Source: Siphonodentalium dalli (Eukaryota; Mollusca; Scaphopoda; Gadilida; Siphonodentaliidae). From it: DNA of 64,000 nucleotides. Positions within the stretch are counted from its first letter, which is position 1; each line of letters starts with the position of its first letter. Shown piece after piece: positions 37,097-49,093 of the stretch. Made by a program: the position numbers and the translations under genes. Below the pieces are notes generated by a model. The model was not told the DNA's origin, made no database searches, and saw nothing but the letters and a program-made list of their open reading frames with translations. Location: positions 81,494,705 to 81,558,704 of the forward strand of contig CP136067.1 of assembly GCA_032622095.1 (NCBI GenBank), given 5' to 3'.

Positions 37097-39246
37097 CGGG
37101 TCCTACTAAAACCCGACCGCACCCGACCGCACCCGACCGGACCGCCCCCAGGGGTCCGACCGAGATGGGGTGTGCACTATCGTGTAGAATGGACCCGAAT
37201 ATACCAAAGTTCTAATCCCCAAGTCGATAGCTCGAGCGAACACGGCACTGTTAACCCCTGACTTGCGGCCGTTTCCGCCAGGTACGGGAAATCCAAAAAG
37301 GCGCCGACCGCACCACCCCTGACTGCCTGACCACGAAAATGGACATTATATCATGAAGGAAATACGGCTATTCATCCATGCGCGATCGGACAAGTCGCTA
37401 GCTGCAGCGAAAGTGAATAAATTAACTCATACGCTGCTGCCGAATTCGCTATAAATGTACGCAAAAACGCCGAAATTAACACCCGCCGACCGGACCGCCC
37501 CCATGGGTCCGACCGAGATGGGGTTTGCACTATCGTGAAGAATGGATCCGAATGTACCAAAGTTCTAATCCCCAAGTCGATAGCTCGAGCGAACACGGCA
37601 CTGTTAACCCCTGACTTGCGGCCGTTTCCGCCAGGTACGGAAAATCCAAAAAGGCGCCGACCGCACCTCCCCTGACTGCCTGACCACGAAAATGGACATT
37701 ATATCATGAAGGAAATACGGCTATTCATCCATGCGCGATCGGACAAGTCGCTAGCTGCAGCGGAAGTGAATAAATTAACCCATACGCTGCTGCCGAATTC
37801 GCTATAAATGTACGCAAAAACGCCGAAATTAACACCCGCCGACCGGACCGCCCCAGGGGTCCGACCGAGATGGGGTTTGCACTATCGTGTAGAATGGACC
37901 CGAATGTACCAAATTTCCCATCCCCAAGTCGATAGGTCGAGCGAACACGGCACTGCTAACCCCTGACTTGCGGCCGTTTCCGCCAGCTACGGGAAATCCA
38001 AAAAGGCGCCGACCGCACCTCCCCTAACTGCCTGACCACGGAAATGGACATTATATCATGAAGGAAATACGGATATTCATCCATGCGCGATCGGACAAGT
38101 CGCTAGCTGCAGCGGAAGTGAATAAATTAACCAATACGCAGCTGCCGAATTCGCTATAAATGTATGCAAAAACGCCGTACATTCGGGTCCATTCTATACG
38201 ATAGTGCAAACCCCATCTTGCTCGGACCCCTGGGGCGGTCCGGTAGGCGGGTGTTAATAGCGACTTGTCAGATCGCGCATGGATGAATAGCCGTATTTCC
38301 TTCATGATATAATTTCCGTGATCAGGCAGTCAGGGGAGGTGCGGTCGGTGCCTTTTTGGATTTCCGTACCTGGCGGAAACGGCCGCAAGTCAGGGGTTAA
38401 CAGTGCCGTATCCGCTCAAGCTATCGACTTGGGGATTGGAACTTTGGTACATTCGGGTCCATTCTACACGATAGTGCAAACTCCATCTCGCTCGGACCCC
38501 TGGGGCGGTCCGCTCGGCGGGTGTTAATTTCGGCGTTTTTGCATACATTTATAGCGAATTCGGCAGCAGCGTATGGGTTAATTTATTCACTTCCGCTGCA
38601 GCTAGCGACTTGTCCGATCGCGCATGGATGAATATCCGTATTTCCTTCATGATATAATGTCCATTTTCGTGGTCAGGCAGTCAGGGGAGGTGCGGTCGGC
38701 GCCTTTTTGGATTTCCCGTAGCTGGCGGAAACGGCCGCAAGTCAGGGGTTAACAGTGCCGTGTTCGCTCGAGCTATCAACTTGGGGATTAGAACTTTGGT
38801 ACATTCGGGTCCATTCTACACGATAGTGCAAACCCCATCTCGGTCGGACCCCTGGGGCGGTCCGGTCGGCGGGTGTTAATTTCGGCGTTTTTGCGTACAT
38901 TTATAGCGAATTCGGCAGCAGCGTATGGGTTAAATTATTCACTTCCGCTGCAGCTAGCGACTTGTCCGATCGCGCATGGGTGAATAGCCGTATTTCCTTC
39001 ATGATATAATGTCCATTTTCGTGGTCAGGCAGTCAGTTGTGGTGCGGTCGGCGCCTTTTTGGATTTCCCGTACCTGGCGGAAACGGCCGCAAGGCAGGGG
39101 TTAACAGTGCCGTGTTCGCTCGAGCTATCGACTTGGGGATTAGAACTTTGGTACATTCGGGTCCATTCTACACGATAGTGCAAACCCAATCTCGCTCGGA
39201 CCGCTGGCGGCGGTCCGGTCGGGTGCGGTCGGGTTTTAGTAGGACA
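37097..39246. mobile_element. 2.15-kb palindromic transposon made of 353-bp units, 8-bp target duplication
   Basis: GGGCATCT lies at 37089-37096 and again at 39247-39254. The ends share GTCCTACTAAAACCCGACCG in inverted orientation. The left arm holds tandem units with 'ggaccgcc' at 37139, 37492 and 37845 (period 353). The right arm holds the inverse units at about 38504, 38857 and 39208. The arms meet near 38170-38230. It is GC-richer than its surroundings, with no transposase. The 8-bp duplication suggests a hAT-like mobiliser (inference). Confidence 0.75.
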
Positions 39247-39389
39247 GGGCATCTCTATCAGATTTGATCGTACCGTGATGCAAAATTACGACAATTTGAT
39301 GTATAGGTATATTACAGCGTACGTAGCGTCCTTCACAAAAATGTTAGCACAGTGTACCATAGGAAGATGGTATTTTCACAGTGCATAGC

Positions 39390-39606
39390 TACAGTAATGC
39401 CCTAATTAATCGACTTCTTAACCACAGCAGAATTATGGGTAACTTTTCAGGATTTAGTCGGAAATATGGCTTGTTGCCATTCATCGGAAAGCTCTCACCG
39501 AGAGCTTTCCGATGAATGGCAATACGCCATATTTCCGACTAAATCCTGAAAAGTTACCCATAATTCTGCTGTGGTTAAGAAGTCGATTAATTAGGGCATT
39601 ACTGTA
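39390..39606. mobile_element. Near-perfect 217-bp palindrome, Tc1/mariner-like MITE
   Basis: 'tacagtaatgccctaattaa' at the left is mirrored as its exact complement at the right, and the arms are complementary almost throughout, meeting near 39497. TA at both ends and CAGT starts resemble Tc1/mariner MITEs. Single-arm relatives lie at 17289-17402 and 42400-42512. Confidence 0.8.
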
Positions 39607-42399
39607 TACACTTTACCACGTATTAACACACATTACCGGCTACTCGTACCTGGCTACACATGTCTTATTTAGTGTCGATACTTAAACAGATAACACAAGT
39701 CTTTATGGACTTTTATTTCAACAAATATAAATCAGAAGGATGTCAAAGAAACAACCATTGATAGATCGCTATTTACATAATAGTTATCGTGGGGTTGAAT
39801 GTCAAAGTTGGAGAAGGAGCAGTCACTACCATGAATCAGTGTTAATTGAGCAAATTATCATGGTCCACCGATAGTTATATTCGGTTGCGTTCACACCCTG
39901 ACAAAGTCGCCTGGTAAATGTTCATACATTTCGTAGCAGACGGCGTAACATTAATTTTTTAATGTCAGTATCAAGTTATATCATTACTCCAAAGATCCCT
40001 CTTGGTATCTTTAACAACAGCAAGTTGCATATGTGTACTATAAGCTTTCATCTCAAACCAATCATATACAATTGACGCGTCGGACGGAAACAATTCGAAA
40101 ATAAATTGAGAAATTAAAAGTTCTTTGTTTTTACCAAGTTTTACTGCGTGTTTTGTCCGAGGTCTTATCTTTGGTGCGTTTGACTTTCAAGTGTCAAGGT
40201 TATTAACATTTCTCCTTATCAAAATTGACATAACAGACAAAATTACATATAATACAAGTAATAGCATATGTGACGATATTCTTGCAAGAAAAATGTATGA
40301 TATTTTGTTATGATTTAAATGTGGTTCCAATTTTAATCAAGAGTCCTGGAGATAATACTTAATCACATATTTCTCCTCCGAATGCACACATACACATGTA
40401 AGCTCTCGATGTGATTACAGTGTTTCCGTTGCGTGTTTGATATTTTGTGCGAGATAATCATTTGTATTTTCATGTCCAGTGTTAAATAATTCGTACAACT
40501 TAAATTCATTAGAGTTCGTATGAAAATGCACAATCAGTTGGCACACTTCAGACGCTAGACGGAACCATGTGGCTGGGTATAGCTCGTGTTGTGGTTCATT
40601 CCATGTGCACATCCATTATCCCGTGGACTACAGTCATGACAGCCTGGCAATCAGACCCAGTTGTGTTCGAAAGAACGGGTAGTTGAGCCGTATCTATATT
40701 CCGTACTGGACATACTCTTTACGTCGCGATCCTCAATTTCTGTATGCGGGAGAAGCCAAACTTTATGGTGCCAAGTCGGCTTCATGTGTGCCTAAAATGA
40801 AAGTAAAGCCCTATGGAAATATAACCCGGCTAAGTCTCCCAGTCGGTCTAACATACAGTGCACGCGTACGATGTATCTCAATCTCAATCCATAGAGTTTT
40901 ATAAAATGTATAAAAGTAGGCTAGACAAATGTCTTCCACGCTTCGCAACTTGAATCTCTGGTGTAGGGGCGTTGGTGTGCATAATGAGAAGGTTTATACA
41001 TTACATTCTGTATTCTCTATCATATGAATCAATCACAACCCAACTGCACACATGCATACATTTTGTGAGGCATCGATGAGACGAATACGATCATGCGACA
41101 TGCGGGACGTACAGCACAGAACAAATGATGGACGAGGTATACATCTAACTCCAAGTATTTCCATGTTTCCAAGTATTCCAAGTATTACCCAATTCGGAAA
41201 GATTTAGGTCCTGGATGTTTTAGTTATGATACTGTTCCATTTTTAGAATAACCTAATTCTACATTGTAGTTTAATAACTATAAAATGTATTAAGATTAAA
41301 CAAAATTGTTTTTGTCAACGTCCTGTTCGATTTTGTTCGCACTTTTTATTTAGCGGGAAAATTATTACGCGTAATACGTTAATTTAGTTATTGGGCTGGT
41401 TTATATTTGGATTGGGATTTGATTGGGCTAAAAGATAAGAACACGATAGTCAAGTGAATTAAGAGTGCTAGGTTGATTAGACAGATTATTAGGTTTAAAA
41501 CAAATAAGTAATAAGCATGTATAAAAGAGAATTAGTATAAATTCCTACAAACTTACTTATACATGTAAATATATCACCGTCACAAAAGATTTCGAAAGAG
41601 TTTCGTTGAAAAGAGCTTGTTTTAAGGGGCATGATTCTCTCACGTCATCTATGTATTGGTCTCGACATCTATGTATATCTTGTTCTCTTAATTTATTCTA
41701 TATTTCTCTAGCTAACCCGATATAGCTTGAAGTTAGTGTCATCTATAGCATGGATTTATTTTTGATGAATGCGCGTTGTTGTTGCTCCTCAATATGGATG
41801 GGTTATCTCCTTTACAGAATCATATGGGCTTGATGAATATAGTGTTCGAACTCATTTGATATGGGTGGAAACTTCAATTTTGACTGGTTTATATACATGT
41901 AATGGGTACGCGTGATTCAGGTCATTTTAACAACCCGCTGTTTGTCGGTACTCAGGATGCATATACCCCTATCAGACTGTTTATAGGTATATACGTTCAT
42001 ACACTGGCAAGTTTGCACGGACTTTTTAGCAGCATTTTTCATAGAAAACTAAATGGTGCCAGAATATGAACGGCAACATGCATATACAATGCATATATTA
42101 CCAAGTTAACGACATGAGAAGTAACATTTCTGTATAGTTCCACCTGTAACGGTGCTACTATAACACATTGCCTTAAAATACCTGTGTTATTTATTTTTGC
42201 AAGATAATCGCATCTTATTTACAGGCAAATATCGATAGCATCGCTATACTATTGGAACTACACAGTTGTTACTTTCCACGTAGTTAACTGTGGTATACGG
42301 ATGCATTTTATATGCATCTTTCCGTTAATATTCTGTCACCACATATGGTTTTCTATGAGAAACTGCCAGCAAAACATGCCGTGAAAACTTGCATGTTTA
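39607..42399. other. Intergenic, nothing recognised
   Basis: No gene or clear repeat structure seen. Codon content of the few short ORFs looks random. Confidence 0.35.
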
Positions 42400-42512
42400 G
42401 CCCCGAGAGCTTTCCGATGAATGGCAAAAAGCCATATTTCCGACTAAATCCTGAAAAGTTACCCATAATTCTGCTGTGTTTAAGGAGTCGGTTAATTAGA
42501 GCATTACTGTAT
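42400..42512 (-). repeat. Single arm of the 39390 palindrome family
   Basis: Starts 'cccgagagctttccgatgaa' and ends 'gagcattactgtat', matching the right half of the palindrome. It may form the left boundary of the repeat block that follows. Confidence 0.7.
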
Positions 42513-43290
42513 TTGGTAGCTGGAATGGTACTTTTTATAGCCTTTTGTTTTTCCTTTTTCGGGTCTTGATATATAATGTAACAGACATTCATCGATTAAC
42601 CGTGTCGCATTCGGTCATCAATGGGCCGGAAATAGAGTACTATATATACATGATAATATCAGGTTGTTTGCCGGTATTCAGGATTTATACCCCTGCCTTA
42701 AGGGGGTACTGTACACAAAAATCCGGCAATTTATGGGACCATCTCCTTTTATACTCAACATAATATATGCAACAAATGAATGAATTTTAGTCATGGATTA
42801 GTGCAACATACACTCATAGCTCTATGAGCGATATGCAAACAACACGGTACATGCATGTAATTATAATGAAAATTAATTTATGACTCCAGCCATAAATTCA
42901 TTTTTATTTTAATGACCATATTGTTTGTATCGTTCATATAGAGCACATGAGTGTATTTTTCACTAATCAATGGCTCGAATTCATTTATTTGTTGCATATA
43001 TTCTGTTGAGTATAAAAGGAGATGGTCCCATACTTGGCCGGATTTAGTGTACAGTACCCCTTTAATGGTATTCGGGATTCACATAACAGACAGGTACGCG
43101 ACTTTGGTGGCGTCAAATATGGGTATTTGATAGCTATAATGGTATATTTTATAGCCTTTTTTTATTTTTCGGGTCTTAATATGTTAATTGGGCGCTACAG
43201 TTTTCCCGTGACAGACATTAACTGATCAATCGCGTCACACCGGTCATCAATGGGCCGGGATAAAGAGCAATAAGTAAATATCATGGTACA
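42509..43290. repeat. Direct repeats bracketing a 360-bp foldback element
   Basis: 42509-42655 and 43119-43265 are diverged direct copies ('tttatagcctttt', 'cgggtctt', 'ggtcatcaatgggccgg'). Between them, about 42700-43063, lies an inverted repeat with ends AGGGGGTACTGTACAC and GTGTACAGTACCCCTTT and arms running through 'gggaccatctccttttatac'. Confidence 0.6.
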
Positions 43291-44037
43291 GTTTGGCAGA
43301 TTACTATATTGAGAAAAGTGGTGAAAATAGAAGATATTGAAGTGAGAAATCTATATGTCCTTCACCGCATATTTTCTTATCTAATTAAGGGGCAATGATT
43401 TGTCTTTAGGGTCTTATAAATAATTATCTGCTAAATGGCAAATTGCGTCCATGGTAGTCTCTGGAGAACTGGAAATGCACACATATTTCCCAAGATGACA
43501 GAAATGAGATTCGCGGGTGGCAATATAGAACACAAGAGTGACTTTTTATCGTAGTGGACATGAACGAGAATACAAGATGCCAGAACAAACATGTAACTCC
43601 AATAAGCTAAGAAATATAGGCTATAATTATTATTATACTTCAATGGACTGAAGGCATTCAAAGTGGGTTCATGCGAAATAACATAAAAGTCTGTAAAACA
43701 ATTCTCATCAACAAGTATATTTGAACTGCTAAACGAGATTAGCGACGTTTGTGCACAAATTACTGTAACATTTTTGTTTTTGTTGGCTATCTCCAACGCG
43801 AGAAAAGTGTTATGGTTTGATAACTATAGCCAATATATCGCTCCTGAAGAGGGTGAGTATATTTCTAAAATTAGCCTCTTACAAAAATTGAGATAATAAC
43901 TTACAACTATACTGATGATCTGGCATTGACAGCATTTACATCTATATGTAATTATTCAAGTTATTATATATATTATATATATCACTATTTGTGTGAGTCG
44001 AGTATTATTCATAACTCTCCGTGAATGGAGGAAATAA

Positions 44038-44040
<3 letters not shown>
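43291..44040. other. Intergenic, nothing recognised
   Basis: AT-rich. A 121-residue open frame here has no recognisable features and looks like chance. Confidence 0.35.

Positions 44041-44098
<58 letters not shown>
44041..44098. repeat. (TA)n microsatellite
   Basis: About 29 uninterrupted TA repeats immediately before the 'gggttacccggcgttgccca' block. Confidence 0.95.
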
Positions 44099-44099
<1 letters not shown>

Positions 44100-46799
44100 T
44101 AGCAGGGTTACCCGGCGTTGCCCAGGTTAATGTATGTTGTGGATATTTGTTGGGAATAGAGAATGCTCTTGCTTAATTGTCATTCTGTTTATCACGATTA
44201 ATCCGTTCCACCAATAATGAAGTATTTATTTATTTACAACTGCGTATACATTAGACGTTATAATATGATACATGAACATCATAAACACATTAGTTCGATA
44301 AAAGATTATAATTGGGTTTTACATATTGAGAATGTATCAATCAATCTAGTGGGTTGGACTAAGATCTCGAGGACACCTGGCTATCATATATCCATGAAGA
44401 TACATATGTTTCAAAGAAATTTCCAGGTGCTCCTCTGTTCATGGTGCTATATATATTGGCTAAATATTCTTAGTTTAAACGAAATGTTGCTGCGCATATA
44501 TATCAGCTACATGTGCCAGGCACAGTGCGAGATTTTGAGTTGTTTATGTCAGTCGATGAGTCTGTTCTAAAACCCTTGTCAGATGTCAGTATTGGTAGGA
44601 TCCTGAAAAGTCTAGTGCTACTAACTGCATTTTCTTGTATATCAGAAGAAACTATATTTGACTGCACACTGTGACCACTATTTTTGAACAGGCCTTCCAT
44701 ATCTCTTGACAAATTGTAACTTTTTGTGGAAAGTGTATTGAATGGAACAGACTAAATTTTGTTATTATATATATGCAATCCTCTGACGGTTCGAGGTCTC
44801 TCAGTTTGCACGAATATATGTATCTCTTCAATAGAATGATAAATATACGTTTAATGCTTCTTCTAGTTATCTCTTTTTGCTAGCTCATTGTGTGAATGCC
44901 TTGATTGCCATTCCCATATAAATATGACTGTTAAGAAGATATAATTGTTCAAGTGACTTATGTGAATCACCATATGTCGGGATTGTGAAATGTGAACGCC
45001 GAACTACTTAAAATGATATGGAGATGGCCTGGTGACTGTATATAACTTATATGTGGATATCGGCGAATATCAATGATAGTGCATATCCGCTCGCCATCCG
45101 TTACGCAAACGACACCAAATGTGATTTAATTCATGGTATATCATTAGAGAAAAACGTGTATGAATTTGGTGGAATTTGGTTTATTAAATAAATTGTTGAT
45201 GCAACGCTGACTCGAACAACGCCATATTGCGAAGGTGATTATGTATTCGTTTGGTGGAAATCAGCGACAAAACTATTTCACCATATTTTTTAAATTTCCC
45301 CTCCCACCAACAGCGTCATTTTAGAAAATTTTAACCTGCACCATTATCTTCCTTGTAAAAGGTTACCCCTCTTAGAACGCCTTGGTGCCATCTCGATTGT
45401 ACCGCGTGAAGTTATATATAGAACGCACACAGACAGACAAAAAGACAGACAGACAGACAGCACGATTTTATTTCTTGTATCATTTGAGAAGAACGTGTCT
45501 GAATTTGATGGTAATTGGTACTAAAAATATTTTGTATCAGTTTTGGTGACCCCCCCCCCCCCCCCCCGTCCCTATTTCGGACTCAAGCTGCACACACTAA
45601 GACTCATTAGAGATTAGAGATGCATATATATGAAATTGGTGAAAATTGGCGAGTATACAAATTCGTATCAAATTTAAGGTCCCCATATCTCTCACCCATA
45701 GGGCACCAATTTGGTGTATCTAAACCACACGATAAGATTCCTCGTATCACGGAGAAGAATATGTATCAATCTGGTGGAAATCGGCACTAAACATATAGAT
45801 ATAATTTGTTGTGCCCCTCTCATCTCTATACACCACTGACTCGAATGGCCCCACTTGTGACTTCCTTAAACCACACGATTACACTCCTCATATCATGGAG
45901 ATGATTGTTTATAAGTTTGGTAATAATCGGCGACTAAACAATTATTTGATCAAATTTGGTGCCATTCCCTCCCCTCTCCATCTCTCACCCAAACAGCACC
46001 ACTATGGCGTCTTTAAATCACGATTAGATTCCTCGTATCATGGATAAGAACGTGTATCAATTTGGTGGAAATTGGCGCTAAAACAATTGTGCATCAATTT
46101 TGGTGCCCCTGTCCCTTTCAATGCAACCCTGACTCGAATGAGGCCACATTTGACAGATAAAAGTCACACCATCAGACTCCTCATACTAAGGGGATGATTT
46201 TGTATAAGTGTGGTGGCAATCGGCGACTTATTATCAAATTTAGTGCCCACCCCTCCCAATCTCTCATCCAAAAACAACAATTTGGCGTTGTTAAATCGCA
46301 CAATTAGATTCCTTATATCATGAAGAAGAATATATATCAATTTGGTGGAAATCGGCGCTAAAATTAGTTTTATCAATTTTGGTGCCCCTCTCCCCTTCCG
46401 TTTATCCCTGACTTAAACGACGCCACTTTTGACATATTTAAACCACACCGTTGGATTCTTCATATCATGGGAATGATTATATGTAAGTTTCGTGGCTATC
46501 GGCGACAGAACAAAAATCTGCCCCCCCCCCCTTCCGGGCACCCCTGACGCGAACGATGCGACTTTTGCCATATTTAAACCACGCCATTAGATTCCTCATA
46601 TTATGGGGATCATTATATATAAGTTTGGTGGCAATCGGCGACAATTTTTTTTTTCCGCCCCTCCCCCTTTTCTGCCCCTGACAACAACGGCGTCACTTTA
46701 GAAAATTCTAACCCCGACCATTATCTTTCTCGTAAAAAGCTACTCCTAGTAGACCCCTTTGGCATCATTTAGATGGTCCCCTGTGAATTTCTATAGAAC

Positions 46800-46830
<31 letters not shown>

Positions 46831-46860
46831 TTCGCAAATATAGATATAGATATAATCCAT
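44099..46860 (+). repeat. Retroelement-like block with degenerate ~140-200-bp tandem units
   Basis: It opens 'ctagcagggttacccggcgt', a start seen in RTE/SINE-type invertebrate repeats. From about 45110 on, units recur with 'ttggtggaaatcggcg', 'ctcatatcatgg' and 'caccatt/cacgatta' phrases. Two CAGA tracts (45428-45461 and 46801-46831), each preceded by a 'tatagaacac'-like phrase, may mark two element ends. No ORF. Confidence 0.5.
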
Positions 46861-46991
46861 ATGTAATGTGATGCCAAAATGGTTATTGAAATATAGTATG
46901 TACATAGTGTATATATGTTCGTGTATGTTCCACCTTAAATGGTGGCTTTATGCATTAAACAATTCAAAGAAGAAAATGTCCTATTTATTAA

Positions 46992-47255
46992 CCCTTTCGT
47001 GGCGGGGGCTACGCTGGTGCAACAGTAAAGATCATGCGCTAGTGCATTCTCTTATGTATATATAAGAGTCTCCCATATATGGAGCCTCGCGTATATAATA
47101 TAATGCACTGGCTTACAGGGTGAAGGTACATATTGTTAGGCCATTGTATTCTCTTATATATGTGTGGCTCCCTATCGGAGACTCGCATACATAAGAAAAT
47201 GCATTGGCACAGGGTTTTCGCAAAATTTCAGGAAGTTAATTCAGTCATGGAAGGG
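46992..47255 (+). mobile_element. TTAA-flanked MITE with two hairpins
   Basis: TTAA lies at 46988-46991 and 47256-47259. The ends CCCTTTCGTGG and its imperfect complement CCATGGAAGGG are weakly matched. It contains hairpins 47040-47112 and 47139-47208 of the same family as in 31712-32167 and 13952-14206. Confidence 0.6.
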
Positions 47256-47259
47256 TTAA

Positions 47260-48730
47260 TATGTTCACAAATAACGTCAATACAACAAAAGTTACTATAC
47301 ATATAACATTAAATAATATATAGGAATGACGCTGTGTGTTGGTAATATGGATTTGAACCTTGAGAAAATAACTACTATGAGCCAGATTATTCACAATTCC
47401 CATGCGACTGCCCACATAATGTTCCACGTCACTGTAATCTGTGAAATATGATTGATCGCAATGATTAATATAGATGGTCACAAAATTAACGATCCCTGTG
47501 GTGATTAGATATTATTTTGTTTATTATATCTTTCACCCACTATATCAGGTGGTATACACATGCATAGAAGGCGTTGTAGATTTACATGGAACAATTTCCG
47601 ACCATACATCGTGGGCACAGGCTGTTAGGAAACGGTGTATTGATATTAGTATCGATGAAAGGAGATAATTAACTCAGCAGCTTTGACACACGCAATATAG
47701 TTTGACAAATATATTTTAAAACACTAATAGGGTGGGTGGAGTAGATTAGTAGTTCCAATGCGATCGCCTTGTTTTTTCCGAACTAAAAATGATTGTGTGT
47801 GTATGAGAGGGTGTGTGTGGGGGTGTCTGTGTGTGTGTTTAAAGATGCATTATCCGAATTAACGCTCCTAAATTACTATTTTTTTGGCTTCGGGGTATAC
47901 AAATATTTGATTCGAGTCGATGAACTCACACAAGAAAGCTCAGAGTGATCATATATCGATTTTTGAAGTTTGTTATTTCCCGAGATTATTTGTGGTCCAG
48001 AAAAACGTCGCCAAAAGGACGGTCTCGGACAAAATTGCGGATGGAGATGGATAACTCTAAAATCAAGTAGTAATACGGCCAAATTTCGTGATACTCAAGT
48101 GATAATACGGCCATATTTCGTTGAACAAAATGTTGATAAATAACACGTTTTCGGAAATATTACATACTGTTACTTACCCCAGAGTCTGTATCTGTAAGGA
48201 GAATATTCAACGTTATTAAAGCGATTAAAGTTCTTTACATGGACGCCTGTACGTCGGGCACTATACCCGCGTAGTCAACGTCAAGTCATGTTCTAGTTAT
48301 CTAATTCACCAACAATTCGAACATGAAGCTTACAACATAATCGTATCATACCAACTGCTGGACTGTTCAACTACAAATGCCCTTCATAAGACGTTAGTAT
48401 AATTCTAGTACAATTCGTTTTACTGAGAACACACATGCGTATCTACACACGACGATGATGATTTATGCTCACGAATTCATGTGCATATTGAGAATAACAG
48501 AGAGCTGTTTACCGATAAACAGTTTAAATGAAACATTAATCGTCGCAAGAATGCGTTGAAATCTAGTTCAATAAACCGAAACGCACAGTATTTAGGTTTG
48601 ATATTGCATGCACGAAAACCCTAAACTGTATCACAATGTGAATTCAACCGAATGTGGCTACTCCGCAAGTTGACGTCGTTCCTGTGAAAATATTGTTCAC
48701 AGTAATGTTTTCATTCCATTTGTACACGCC
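47260..48730. other. Intergenic with a truncated MITE copy
   Basis: Holds a copy of the 24265 MITE family at about 47852-48165. A short GT-rich tract lies at 47795-47840. Nothing else recognised. Confidence 0.4.
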
Positions 48731-48732
48731 TT

Positions 48733-49093
48733 AAGCTAGCCACACATGCTTGCGTATGCGTTAGCGAAAATAATCGGATCCGTTCGTCGGATCCGTTTGT
48801 CGTGCCGTTGGGGTCATGCGAACGTTGTCCGATAGTGATCGTTTCAGTCACTTCACAATGGATTTACATGCGAACGCAAACGGAGCGACGATTTCTATCG
48901 GATGGAAAATACGATTATTTTCGGTCCGATAAAAATCGGAGGCATTCGGAGCGTCAGAATAGTTTCGCATCGGAACCGCATGCATGTGTGGGTGCCCGTG
49001 CATTTCTATTTGATTTTCCGTCCGAGAATCGCATGCGATAAAAATAGCGCAACGCACCATACGCATACGCAAGCATATGTGTGGCTAGCTTTA
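48733..49093. mobile_element. TIR element of ~360 bp
   Basis: The left end 'aagctagccacacatgcttg' continues 'cgtatgcg'. The right end carries the complement ('cgcatacgcaagcatatgtg' then 'tggctagctt'). The interior has further short inverted motifs around 'cggatccgt' and 'tccgata'. Non-coding. No clear target duplication. Confidence 0.6.

Noticed and set aside
43431-43796. 121-residue minus-strand ORF with hydrophobic stretches
   Set aside because: AT-rich, no homology recognised, no splice or promoter context; looks like chance.
44217-44570. 117-residue plus-strand ORF
   Set aside because: Lies in a repeat-rich segment after a TA microsatellite; no recognisable protein features.
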